A DNA stretch of 64,000 nucleotides, from positions 170,641-234,640 of the forward strand of contig VZSF01004771.1 in assembly GCA_013398295.1 (NCBI GenBank), read 5' to 3'. Source of the DNA: Chionis minor. Lineage: Eukaryota; Chordata; Aves; Charadriiformes; Chionididae. Under the pieces are notes generated by a model. It made no database searches and was not told where the DNA came from. It saw only the letters and a program-made list of their open reading frames with translations. Position 1 is the stretch's first letter. Each line of letters begins with the position of its first letter. A program made the position numbers and the translations under genes. Shown in pieces: positions 47,509-58,700 of this stretch.

Positions 47509-49010
47509 TCACAGAATCAAAGGGGTGGGAAGGGACCTCTGGAGATCATCAGGTCCAACCCCCCTGCCAGAGCAGGTCTACCCACAGCAGGTTGCACAGG
47601 ATGGTGCTGAAGTGGGTTTGGAATGTCTCCAGAGTCGGAGACTCCACCACCTCTCTGCGCCGCCTCTTCCAGTGCTCTGCTACCCTCTAAGTCAAGAAGT
47701 TCCTCCTCATGTTCAGATGGAACTTCCTATGTTCATGTTTGTTTCCATTACCTCTTGTCCTGCCACTGGGCACCACTGAAAAAAGACTGGCCCCCTCCTC
47801 CTGGCACCCTTCCTTTAGGTATTTGTAAGCATTGATGAGATCCCCCCTCAGTCTTCTCTTCTTCAGACTAAAAAGACCCAACTCCCTCAGCCTTTCCTTG
47901 TAAGAAAGATGTTCCAGCCCCCTAATCATCTTTGTGGCCTTTGCTGTACCCACTCCTGCTGTTCCCTGTCCTTCTTAAAATGGCGAGTCCAGAGATGCAC
48001 ACAGTGCTCCAGATGGGGCCTCACCAGGGCAGAGTAAAGGGGGAGGATGACCTCCCTCGACCTGCTTGCCACAGTTCTGCTGATGCACCCCAGGATGCCA
48101 TTGGCCTTCTTGGCCACAAGGGCACATTGCTGGCTCATGGTCATCCTGTTGTCCACCAGGACTTCCAGGTCCGTCTCTGCAGAGCTGCTCTCCAGCAGGT
48201 CAGCCCCCAACCTCTCCTGGTGCATGGGGTTATTCCTCCCCAGGTGCAGGATCCTGCACTTGCCTTTGTTGAACTTCACTAGGTTTCTCTCCGCCCAACT
48301 CTCCAGCCCGTCCAGATCCGGTGTGTCAGCCATTCCTCTCAGTTTTAAATCATCAGCAAACTTCCTGAGGGTGCGCTCTATTCCTTCATCCAAATCATTG
48401 ATGAATATATTGAACAGGACTGGCCCCAGTACCGACCCCTGGGCAACACCACTTGTTACAAACCTCCAACTAGACTGCCCCACTGATCACAACTCTCTGA
48501 GCTCTACCTGCCAGCCAGTTTTCAATCCATCCCACTGTTCATTCTTCTAACCCTAAGTTTGCCTATGAGGATGTCGAAAGCCTTGCTGAAGTCAAGGCAG
48601 ACAACATCCACTGCCCTCCCCTCCTCTATCCAGCCAGTCATGCCATCATAGGTGGCTATCAGATTAGTCGTACATGACTTTACCTTGGTGAATCCGTGTT
48701 TGACTGCTTCTGATAACCTTCTTTTCCTCCAGATGCTTGGAGACAACACCCAGAATGAGCTGTTCCATCACCTTCCTAGGGATAGAGGTGAGGCTGTCTG
48801 GCCTGCAGTTTCCTCAGTCTTCTTTCTTGCCCTTTTTGAAGACTGGAGTGACATTGGCTTTCATCCAGTCCTCAGGGACCTTGCCTGTTCTCCAGGACCT
48901 TTCAAAGATGATTGAGAGCAGCCCAACAATGACTTCTGCCAGCTCCTTCATCATTCTGGGTGCATCCCATCAGGACTTATGGACTTGTGGATATCTCCTG
49001 AGTAACTCCA
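47509..49010 (-). mobile_element. CR1 LINE, longest copy, with reverse-transcriptase core
   Basis: This ~1.5 kb element is reversed relative to RSPO2. Read on the minus strand, ORF2 sequence runs from about 49010 through the RT thumb-side region to the 3' end at 47509. The frame at 48522-48749 has the RT motif VVCLDFSKAFD. The 185-codon frame at 47926-48483 has [20 protein letters not shown], then the catalytic box FADD (codons at 48349-48360), then [11 protein letters not shown] and [13 protein letters not shown]. The final part ([20 protein letters not shown]) is in another frame (47687-47953). The endonuclease is missing and frameshifts separate the parts, so it is inactive even though the FADD residues are intact. 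It shares its 3' variant with the copy at 34247. Confidence 0.95.
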
Positions 49011-52000
49011 AAAAATGGCTGCTTCCTACACAAAGAAGCAGAGTACTTGAGAAACAACGTCTTTGTGGTCAAAAAACTTACATAAGTCATGAATGTTTCA
49101 GGAGAGTAATATCTAGGAAAAGTAGAGAAGTTATATCACTTCTGTATTTGGCACTGGTACAATCACTTTTCCATTGCTGAGCTCTTTTTTTGGTGTCCAT
49201 AAGCATGTTGATAAAATGGTAAGGGATTGATCAAAAGACTGGATACTTTGCCTTGCGGTGAGACATTCTGGAATCTTGCTCTGTTTATCTTACCCATAAG
49301 AAGGCTAAGACTTGACCTGATCAGAGTGTCTGCATTGGGGAAAAAAACATTGAAAAACTGTTAACAATCTGGCAGGCAAAGATATAAAAAGGTCCAGTGG
49401 TTGCTATTTGAAGTTCAAAATTCCACTGCAGATTTTCAACAGTGAGAGTGATTAGCCCCTATGATATCTTAACAAAGGTTGTGGTGGTTTCCTTACCGCT
49501 GACAATTTAAAAATCAAGATTGAATGGTTTCTTAAATGATATGTTTTAGTAAAGCACAAGTTCTGTGGCTTCTTTGTACAAGGCATTGGGCTAATTGTTC
49601 ATAAAAATCCCCTTTGACCTTGAATCTCTTCTGTTCAAGACAATGACTAGAGTCAAGCTAGTCATGTTGTTGTTGTTGTTGTTATTGAAGTTTTCTGTCC
49701 AAAACTTACTTTTGCTTTTACAAAGCTTTAATGAAAAATAGGTGTTTTTCTTGGACAGCTTCTGTTCATAGCCCATCACATGGTTTTTAACTATAATGAC
49801 CTTGCAGTCTTACAGTGTTAGTACATTGGTATACTATGTAATATTAGTGTCTCTGTAAAGCTGTATTCTTTGTTCCATTCTTTGGTACCCTGAAGACATA
49901 TGCCAAGAATGAGTATATTTTAATTGGTTTTATTGAGGCATGTATGGGATATCTTTATAGCTTTAATTGAATTCAGGATTATGAAATCTACTCTTTCTGC
50001 AATAAGTGCAGCTTGTAGTGGACTTTTAGTTGCTTCCCTCCTCTGAGTCCTGTCTGTACACCTTGTGTTTACAATGATAAGTGTCTCGGAGACATTCCTG
50101 GTAGGTCTGAACTAAAATCCAATTACCAGCATTTATGTGGCTGTAATCCCAGTTAGGGCAAGAGTGCCATTAAGCTGGCCATTGTACCAGTAAGCTCAGT
50201 TTCTAACTTCAGAGAGTTCAAAAGACCAAAGACTGCCCAAAAGGGACAAAATGACCAGGCAGCAAGGGATATTAGGAACATAATGAGCATGTTAGCCTGG
50301 CGCTCTAAAGAAATTATGTTTAGGTAATGACATTTTGTGCTGCTTGTTTCTCTGCCAGGCCTTCCTCTTTCTCCCATTGGTTTTGGATTCATTTGTCCGT
50401 TTCAGCCTGGTTTTTACAGAAGTAAAAATATCAGGTTCTTGTGGTGAGCTGAAGCACCAGGTTCAAGAGAGGCTTGTGACACCTGACAAGTGGGTATACA
50501 AGAAAGACACAAATTAGTAGCAGTTGTTGTGGTATGGGCTGCAAGACAGTAAGGTCATAGGAAATCAAATGCTCTTGGTTCTCTTGCTTACAGAACAACT
50601 TGTGTTCTTGTGGGGAACAGGCTAGACTCATTTTGTACTGTTGGTTCTCTTGTGATTTCAAATAGTCATAACAATTCGCTTAAAACCGCTTCAGCAATAT
50701 GGCTTAAATACATTTGATCCAGACAAGAGTTAAAGTAATTAGCTGACATTTGATTTTACTTGATACGGATCCAAACCATGAAACTTTGAACACCCTTAGA
50801 GTTCAGAAGTATTTCATTCAGCGTTTGGGTACTAGTCCGTGTTCTCAAGTAACCTTTTCAAACTTGGCAAATTTAATCCCCGATTTAAAATAAAAAAGCA
50901 ACATAGGGAATCAAGTCTGTAAATGCTTTTTCTTTCGATATACAGATGCTCTGGGGTATATTTGTAGAAGCAGCAAGCAGAAAGAATAGAAAATGTGTTA
51001 TCTGTACAAAGGTGTGTATTTGTGTTTACGTGCAGTGTTCACACCCACGTACATACTTCTGTGGCTGTACCAAACATTACTCCTTCTGCAAGGACCTTAC
51101 AACCTTAACAGCCAGCCAGGGCAGTCATGCGCTTTGAGACCCAGAGGATGGTGCTAACTTAGAGCATGTGTGCATTTTCGGTTTTATGATGTGACGACAG
51201 CAGCGCTGTGACACTGGTTAACATTTGTGGGCCTTGTGGAAGGAGCGAGTTTCCATGAGGGATTTGGCTGGAGGAAACCTGCCTGCCTGGCACACAGGCC
51301 TGAGGAGGGTGTTCCAGGCAGGGCCGAAATGGAGATGAGTAGCGTGATGTTTGACATTGCGTATGATGCAGCTGGTAACTTGGAATGTGACTGACCATGC
51401 TGTATAAGTTTGTTGTTTTTCCTTGCAGTCTAATACAGAAGGAAAAAGGCAAGGTTATGAAGAAATTAAAAAGGAAATGTATAGATGTTTCTGCTGAATA
51501 TAGAACACAATACAAAATTCACTTCCTCCTTCTGAGACTAATTATCTGAGAACTGAAAAAACTGACAGTGATAAGAATTCATTGTATTTGCTACGTTAAG
51601 AAACCAAGATGGAAAGGGACCACTTCAGGCAAGGAGGAGTTTGTATAATTATAGCCTGTGTACGCAGTGGCTAAGAGGGAAAGTTAAGGTAGTGTGTTCA
51701 AGAAGGCATGCCTACGTGACACCAAAACCAGTGCTATGGTATTTGATTTGTTGAAGTTTATGTTCCAAGTGTCGAAGTAATTTAGTAGGAGAGTGTATCA
51801 TGACTTTCCGTGCTTTGGGACAAGTTGAACTGACAGAAAGGTCACAGGAGTCAGTATGTTTCCCGTGAAGCTCTGAAAAGAATATAAGCAACAACGAAGT
51901 GGAATAACACTGATTCTGTTATATAGTGTTCACAATAACTTACTGTGTGCAGGATACCTGGAAATTATTTATTTTGGTGCCTAAGCAGCACAGTGGGAAG

Positions 52001-52289
52001 TTTTCAGATTCTTTCATAAAGTTTACTCTCTGTACTATGGCATACCATACAAATCCCATTATTTCCCTTTACCATTGTAGAATTCTTCAGTGATTTTTTT
52101 TTTCTTAATGTGGTAAAGAAAGAAAAGAAAAATATCTGCTGCATTTTAGGTTTTTATTATAACTTAGAAATTAGGAGAGCAACAGGTGAAGTCCATTGTG
52201 ACCATTAACTATGTGACCATCTTGAAGTCTGTTATCCAAATTCAATGTATGAGTTTAAAAATCATTCATTTAAGTAACAATACATGTCT
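49011..52289 (+). other. Unique intronic DNA, no gene seen
   Basis: A GTT microsatellite lies at 49665-49683. The open frames are short and unrecognised. A GC-richer stretch at about 51120-51330 has nothing identifiable. Confidence 0.55.
49665..49683. repeat. (TTG)n microsatellite
   Basis: About six tandem trinucleotide copies (TGT/GTT register). Confidence 0.9.
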
Positions 52290-52440
52290 CACATCTATAA
52301 TACCTTATATCTGAGGATTTCAGGGCAGTTTACAAGGTTTGATGAACTGAACCTCACAACATTCATATAAGAGGGGAAAAAATACAGGCATAGAAGTTAC
52401 AAATCACTTGTTAAGGCTGCTGAGGAGATAAAGAAGGAGA
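52290..52440 (-). mobile_element. Possible MIR/CORE-SINE-like relic, reverse orientation
   Basis: GTTTACAAGGTTTGATGAAC, then CTGAACCTCACAAC, then GGCATAGAAGTTACAAATCA with CTTGTTAAGGC, follow the order of the reverse-complement MIR core and 3' half (ttacaaacattaa, cctcacaaca, gaggcacagag, acttgcccaagg). The match is weaker than at 38738. Confidence 0.45.
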
Positions 52441-52507
52441 GTCTAGATGTCACCGTTTGTGGACCCTACACACAGGTTAAAATTTTGGGATAAATACATA
52501 CAACTTA

Positions 52508-52539
52508 CAAAATTACTATATGGTAATATAGTAATTTTG
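52508..52539. other. Perfect 14-bp inverted repeat, 4-nt loop
   Basis: CAAAATTACTATAT (52508-52521) and ATATAGTAATTTTG (52526-52539) flank GGTA. It lies about 11 bases left of the CR1 5' truncation point at 52551. Confidence 0.92.
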
Positions 52540-52550
52540 GTCCTCGGAGT

Positions 52551-52995
52551 AAGATGGTCTGAGGGCTGGAGCACCTCTCCTATGAGGAGAGGCTGAAAGA
52601 GTTGGGGCTGTTCAGCCTGGAGAAGAGAAGGCTCCAGGGAGACCTGATAGCAGCCTTCCAGTACCTAAAGGGGGCCTACAGGAGAGCAGGGGAAGTACTT
52701 TTTACTAGGGCATGTAGTGATAGGACGAGGGGGAATGGCTTTAAACTGGAAGAGGGCAGGTTTAGATTAAACATTAGGAAGAAATTTTTTACTTTGAGGA
52801 TGGTTCTGACACTGGAACAGGTTGCCCAGAGAGGTCGTTGAGGCCCCATCCCTGGAGGTGTTTAAGGCCAGGCTGGATGGGGCCTTGGGCAACCTGATTT
52901 AGTGGGAGGTGTCCCTGCCCATGGCGGGGGGGTTGGGACTTGAAGATCTGCAAGGGCCCTTCCAACCTAAACCATTCTATGATTCTATGATTCTA
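52551..52995 (+). mobile_element. CR1 LINE 3' end with intact octamer tail, same strand as RSPO2
   Basis: The element starts inside the ORF2 C terminus (GGGCTGGAGCACCTCTCC) and runs to CCATTCTATGATTCTATGAT, the CR1 terminal octamers. The frame at 52602-52841 encodes [20 protein letters not shown], then [20 protein letters not shown]. It is then broken near 52800, and the conserved VAQRGR-like segment follows out of the usual register. Of all the copies here it looks closest to a consensus, so it may be the youngest. It lies about 2.6 kb upstream of the RSPO2 exon. Confidence 0.95.
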
Positions 52996-55545
52996 TATTA
53001 TTGAACTCATACATGTATCTTGTGTTGACCTTAATCTGTGGAAGATGTGCTGTCTGTCTCTTAAACAAAGGATAGCACAGGATAACAGAAGATCATGTTA
53101 TGCCGGTAGCTCCTTTTCACATGAGAGTATGTTCGGACAGAACTATGGCTACAGCCCAGAGAAGTCAGTATAATTAAATATGTCTGCAGAACAAAGGGCT
53201 ATCAACAGAGACCTCTTACCAGAACTACAAAAAAGAGGGACTTGAGGAGAGTAACATGTGGTCAGTCATAGATAAAGGACAGTAGAGTCAAACTGAGACA
53301 CGTTTTGTAGCCAAGAGGTCTGAATTTTAATGGGGGTCAATGAGCACATGAGACGTACGTGGACACTACAAGTGTATCTGCTCCAGAGCCACAATCCCTG
53401 CTCCCCAGGCCACACCATTGAGAACAGCAGCCTTTAGCTAGTGCCGTGCTGTTCAGCAATTGGCCTGGCCCTAAGTCAATCATATACACACTGTGTATGA
53501 GATCCTGACTTCAGCTCATTCAGACTCTAAAACCCACTTTGAGTGGTGAATAAATTTAGGCATCTCACATCTTTATTTTTGCTTTGTTCCTTTTAATTAT
53601 TTTTTTATAGTGCAGGCTTCTATGAGGAACCTTGAACAAGCTGGAGGGACAGACTTACTGAGAGTGAGATGCAAGGAGACTAAAAAGGGATTCAGAAGTC
53701 TCCAGGATTGCCCACCATGTGTTAAGCAACAATTGCTTTGGAGTACATGGTCGCATATTATTTGATGTGGTTACAGATAGGCAATCCCTGCCGACAGTGA
53801 GATAAGGGATGCATCCAGGCCTAGCTCATCATCCCTTTGTTTCTCTTCTTGTATGTCTTTAAAGATGTGGATTGTGAATGAGAATAGTTGTAAGATGAAC
53901 TGTAGAAGTTATATCCGAGGTCTTGTGAGCAACAGGAGATTGCAACTGGTTTAGGAGCGTAAGGCAGTTGGTCTGGTAGGGTGTGTCATTACAAAAGGAT
54001 TAATAAAGAACCACAGAATCGTACATATACCATAGAGGGTAAGGGTGTTACTCCTGTCAAGAGGATCTCACCAGGTCAGCCTGGCGCCAGAGGAGTCCAA
54101 GACTCCGAAAGTGTCCCACAGGCTGAGCTGTTTCACACTGGGTTGTTCGGCTTCTCGTCCTGCTTGCCACCCACTAGGATTATTTTGTACAAGACCGGAG
54201 TTGGATTCTGTCGTGCTGAACTTGGTGAGGCATGTGTGGGGGACGGGAGCAGAGAGGGAGTGGGAATGTGGTGTGCAGATGTGTGAAGGTGAGAGTAAAG
54301 CTTATCAGCTACTGGTTCCAGAGGGTGGGGGGCTTTTTCTTTTTTCTTCTCCTGACTGCTGGTGAAGTCATCCATTGAACAACCTCAATTATCCATCTTA
54401 CCCATTTTATCCAAGATAAAAGTACCAGGGTACTATGTTAGGGTGTGAATACTTTTAAATATTTAAAAATGTAACAATTAAACATAGTCCTTGCCCTTTT
54501 GGCCAGCTGCTCTTGAGGTGGCCTCTTATTAAAAAGCTCTTGAGCCCCTAAGGACGGTTTCTTTCTGTGGCATAAAAATTTTCTTTTGTTTCCAGTAAAC
54601 TAGGTTTGAATTGGCAAATTTCTGTGAAGTCCTGTAGCCAATTTGATATTTAAACCAGACCTGTTAAGTTATGCCGGTGTCAGGAATGTCTTGAGCCATC
54701 CTGCCTCTGCTAACCTGCTGTGCTGATTCAGCGCCTGAGGAGCTCATGGGAACAGGGGAGTGTTCTGCGACTCTGCGGAAAGGCAGGATAATAAAAACTC
54801 ATGAGGGCAAAGAGTGATGCAGCTTATGTTTGTGTTGCAGCTATCAGCCAAGTAATTAAAAAAAAACCCAACAAACACCCCAAAACTGAAACCAGAGAAT
54901 AGAATTGAAGGCAGACCATTAAAATGGTAATCTGCACTAAATGTCCTCCTTCGGTAATGTCTGTGCGTATGGTTTTCAACTCATTTTGAGGAGAAACTTG
55001 TAGAAACAGGCTCTTAGAAGTTAAAACTGCTAGACAACAGCTGTTCTAGGACCCCGAGAGCTATGGGACAGCACGTGTTGCTAGTGCTGTACCTGTTCTG
55101 CAGAGACGGCTCTACTCAATATTGCTCTCTTCACAAGTCAGAAATTGCATTAGTGTGGTTGCTGGGTATCTATGGACATATCAGGTGCATATATCAGGGT
55201 GCTGATGTTCTCATAATTTGTTGCTCTTGTCCGCTTATGTCCCTAGCTTCAAACTAGAATTCGGCACGTGGGTTTTACTTACATTATACTGGTGAACTTT
55301 ATACAGCTTGGCCTCTGCTTGCCTGTACCTTTATTTGAAAACTGTGTCAATTCATTAAATCGCCCTACATACAATTAAAAATACAGAGATTGCATTTCTT
55401 TTTATTCACTTGCCAGTGCAGATGTACGAGAGCGAGTGCGCTTTCAGAACCTTCCTTTCAAAGCTACTTGTAGTCATGCAGTAGATAAGTAACGCTAGAG
55501 GGGAGAGGACCTCCAGCCAAAATAATTTTCCAAATGATCTTAAAG
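52996..55545 (+). other. Intronic DNA directly upstream of the RSPO2 exon
   Basis: No repeat family or gene is recognised. The 101- and 106-codon frames at 53981-54365 overlap one another and have no known domain. The pyrimidine tract and acceptor of the exon follow at 55546. Confidence 0.6.
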
Positions 55546-55570
55546 TGTAATTTATCTTCTTATTTTGCAG
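55546..55570 (+). other. 3' splice acceptor of the RSPO2 exon
   Basis: A T-rich tract ending in TTATTTTGCAG directly precedes the RSPO2 reading frame. The AG at 55569-55570 leaves two bases (CT) completing an Ala codon, the residue expected at this position in RSPO2. The in-frame ATG at 55534 lies in the intron, so it is not a start codon. Confidence 0.9.
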
Positions 55571-55759
55571 CTAGCTATGGACCAAATCCAATTTGCAAAG
55601 GCTGTTTATCTTGTTCCAAGGATAACGGGTGCATCAGATGCCAACACAAGTTATTCTTCTTCCTACGAAGAGAAGGGATGAGGCAGTATGGCGAATGCTT
55701 ACATTCCTGCCCGTCGGGGTACTACGGCCTCCGAACGCCAGATATGAACAGATGTTCAA
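55571..55759 (+). CDS. RSPO2: RSPO2 (R-spondin 2) coding exon: furin-like domain 1
   Basis: This exon encodes 63 whole codons plus a split codon at each end. An Ala codon is completed by its first two bases, and the last base starts an Arg or Ser codon. The peptide runs from ASYGPNPICKGC to PDMNRCS and holds eight cysteines (exon residues 9, 12, 15, 21, 24, 43, 47, 62), the spacing of an R-spondin furin-like repeat. The LFFFLRREGMRQYGEC segment matches RSPO2 rather than RSPO1, RSPO3 or RSPO4. By recalled human numbering the exon spans about residues 32-94. The Arg65 and Gln70 equivalents, known from R-spondin work to contact ZNRF3/RNF43, are both present. The secreted protein stabilises Frizzled receptors by clearing these E3 ligases together with LGR4-6. 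Relative to recalled human RSPO2 I see about seven substitutions, all outside the cysteines. The exon is intact, and both boundaries are phase 1, so skipping it would keep frame. The remaining exons are not in view. Confidence 0.95.
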
Positions 55760-55765
55760 GTGAGT
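55760..55765 (+). other. 5' splice donor of the RSPO2 exon
   Basis: GTGAGT follows the codons for Cys-Ser plus one base, where the known RSPO2 protein continues with Arg-Cys in the next furin-like exon. Without splicing, translation would continue 26 codons into the intron and stop at the TGA at 55834-55836. Confidence 0.9.
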
Positions 55766-58700
55766 TGTTTTTTTTTTTGAATGCTTACATTCATTTTTGC
55801 AGGAAGGCCATAATTCACACTCGGTTTTTAAGATGATATGTTGTGGAACATGGTGATGTTTGCACAGATGTCTCAAGATCATCAGAAAACTTCTTTGCTA
55901 AAGAACGTCCCAGCTCATTCCAAGATACATAACATTCAGCAGGTTAAATCGTTGATACATTAACCTAATTTTTATTGTTGTTATTTTTATTGTTATTATT
56001 GCTTTAGTTAGAAGGGAAATTTAGGAAAGAATGGTGATTCATGCAGATATTCCTAGTTTCAACAAACAAATTCCCACTATATGAAAATAAAAAGGTTTAA
56101 GCATTAATTGAACAGTGCCTCCTGTAGGTACTAGTCAGTATGTGCACTAAAATATGGGTGGGCTGCTTGTCATGTTTTTTGTTCCCACACAAATTTCAGG
56201 TGACCAGACACCTCACACCAGACATGCTTTAATATGTAAGTGTTGCTATTTTAATAAAACAGATGTACTATTAAAAACAAACAAACAACCTTTCACTTTT
56301 AGTACTGCATTTTATTTGGAAATTTACAACCTGCTAATGTGCAACAAGATTCCCTGTTTGCATGTTTGTGCCTAGAAGCACAACTGTTAAAATCAACAAG
56401 TGCTCTGGTATCTCTGCGCATTATTTCACCGCTGTCTGGCAGTTGTGCCGATTCGTATTGATTTTTCCATATGCGCACACGGTGGAGTATTAGCCATATG
56501 GATTATTAATCATTACTATTACCTCTAATTTGTATTTATGGGGGGTTTTTTTGCGCGTGTGTCATAGTCTAACCAAAATTAGGTCACCGAACCTAAGAAC
56601 CTGAGGTGAGAAATAGCTTTTCTTTGCTTCCTGAAATAATCAAGTGTCTTTTAAATGTATGGCGCTCTCTGCCTCGGTACTGTGGCATGTCACTGGGACG
56701 CACGGCGTTGTGAGAAAGTGGGTCCTGTCTTTCACATCACACATAATCTTGAGACCCTCGTGAGGTCATTCCACGGCAGGCTGGGCTGGACAAGGAGCAC
56801 TCATGGCCGTGCTTGGACCGATCCCAGCCTGTGCAATGACATCCCACCTCTTTCTCCCCATTCCCTGCTCCGTGGGTATGGTATTCTTCACCTTGTGTTC
56901 CCAACTGCTGGGTAATATTGCTGAGTGCTGCCTAATGTGTACCAGGTGGCTAGGCTTGAATGAAAAATTAAATGAGACCGGTATATGGTTTATGTATCCT
57001 TTCTGTAAAGTAATTTAGGAACTTGGCCTTAATTTTCAGAACACGTTTGTGAATTCAGCAACTCGTCCACTTTAAACCTTTCAAAACTGGGCTGTAAAAA
57101 CTTGCCCATGTAAAAATGTTTTTGAATTTAGTTAGAGCTTTGGTAAATAGATGAATTTATCTAAATTAGCCTGTACTGGACTTGTGAGATAGGAAAAGTA
57201 GTCTGTACTGGCAGTCTTTCTTTACTTTTGTAAAAAGGAAAAAAAAATGTTGTTTGCAGAAGGTGGATGGTGAATTCAGTGTAACTTTTTTTCATTTTTA
57301 CCACTTACAGAAAGTGGCCTTTCTCCCTGAATTACAAGATTGGTTTTGAAAAGCATAAATGTGAGTTGTGTCCAACCCACATTGGCATGTGTTGAGCGCT
57401 GGATGTGTAACTCACCCTCATGCCTTTGACAGTCTCCCCCTGTGAGAATAATGATGCAGTTGCATTTACTGACCAGTCCTGGTTCCCCTCCAATGATTTT
57501 TGTCTTGTATGTTTTTATTTTAATGTAACTGCCAACTGGTGTATTTATAAATCACATCTTCTTTTTTTTATTGGTTTGGTGAGCTTGCATGGCCCATACA
57601 TTTCAGTGTGGACACACAGACATTTTGTGGATTGAAGTTGAGTTAAAATAAACATTCTTAAAAAATAGAATAGGTTTATTCCTACTTGATGTTAGATGCT
57701 TTTAGGTATGCTTAGTTACAGGCTCCATTGGTCAGATAGTATTATCTCAGCTAAAAATAATAAAGATTCTGGCTATGTTAAAATCCTTCAGGGAGTTACT
57801 GGGCTTGAATTACATAAGTTGAAATTATTTCTGCCCTATTAATGTCTTTATAGGCACAAAAGCTGTTTAACATTTTATTACTGGAACACTTGCCCATTTT
57901 TGTTAGAGAAGCTATAGAACATATTTTTATGGAAAATGTTGACATGATTTTAAAAGCCAAATATAGTTAGTGCCAAGTGTAACACAATAAATACCACAGC
58001 CAAGTGCAGCAGCTCTAAAATGATGGAAATTTTGAATTTCAAGACTAATTTTCTTTTCTACATGTAAGCAGTATGTGTGTCTTGAATTTGCAAAGTGGTT
58101 CTAGACTGTTTTTCTAGTAACAGTGAATCATGTAATTTTTAGACTGCTTGTCTCTAGAAATCAATGTAGATTTTCCTGCTGGAGGTGATTTTCATCTTGA
58201 GCACTGCAGTATGAGAATGCAGTACATTTGGACGAGAAATTAGAAAGTGTTGAGTCTCTTCTGTAGAAGAATACCCAAGAGAAGAGCTACACTTTGTTAG
58301 GTTTCCAAGAAATTTTAATAATCGATGACTTTGAACTGAACTGATCCAATGAGAAATAATCTCATGGGAGAAAAACAAAACTGAATTAAAGAGTAAGATG
58401 AAATCTATCACCTGGGTGGTTGATTTAACATTGGTCTGATTAATGGATCAAGCCTATCCTTGAACCTTTCAGCTTAGTCTGTGTCCATAGTAACCTCTAT
58501 GATTTTAGCGGGAGGAAGCACTCAGAGTTTAGAAATTACAGCTCCCTTCAGCTTTGCTTGGCTACTCCATTTGTTGAGGTTCAGCTTCTTTCTCACAGGA
58601 GGGCCTGACAATGCTAAAATTGAAATTTCCCCTTCCGTGTGTGTTCAGTACAAACAAGATAAAGAGCAGCTTTTAAACAAATTGAGCATTTATTAAACAT

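Noticed and set aside
55534..55570. ATG at 55534 as a start for the RSPO2 frame
   Set aside because: It lies upstream of the splice acceptor inside the intron. RSPO2 starts in an earlier exon with a signal peptide.
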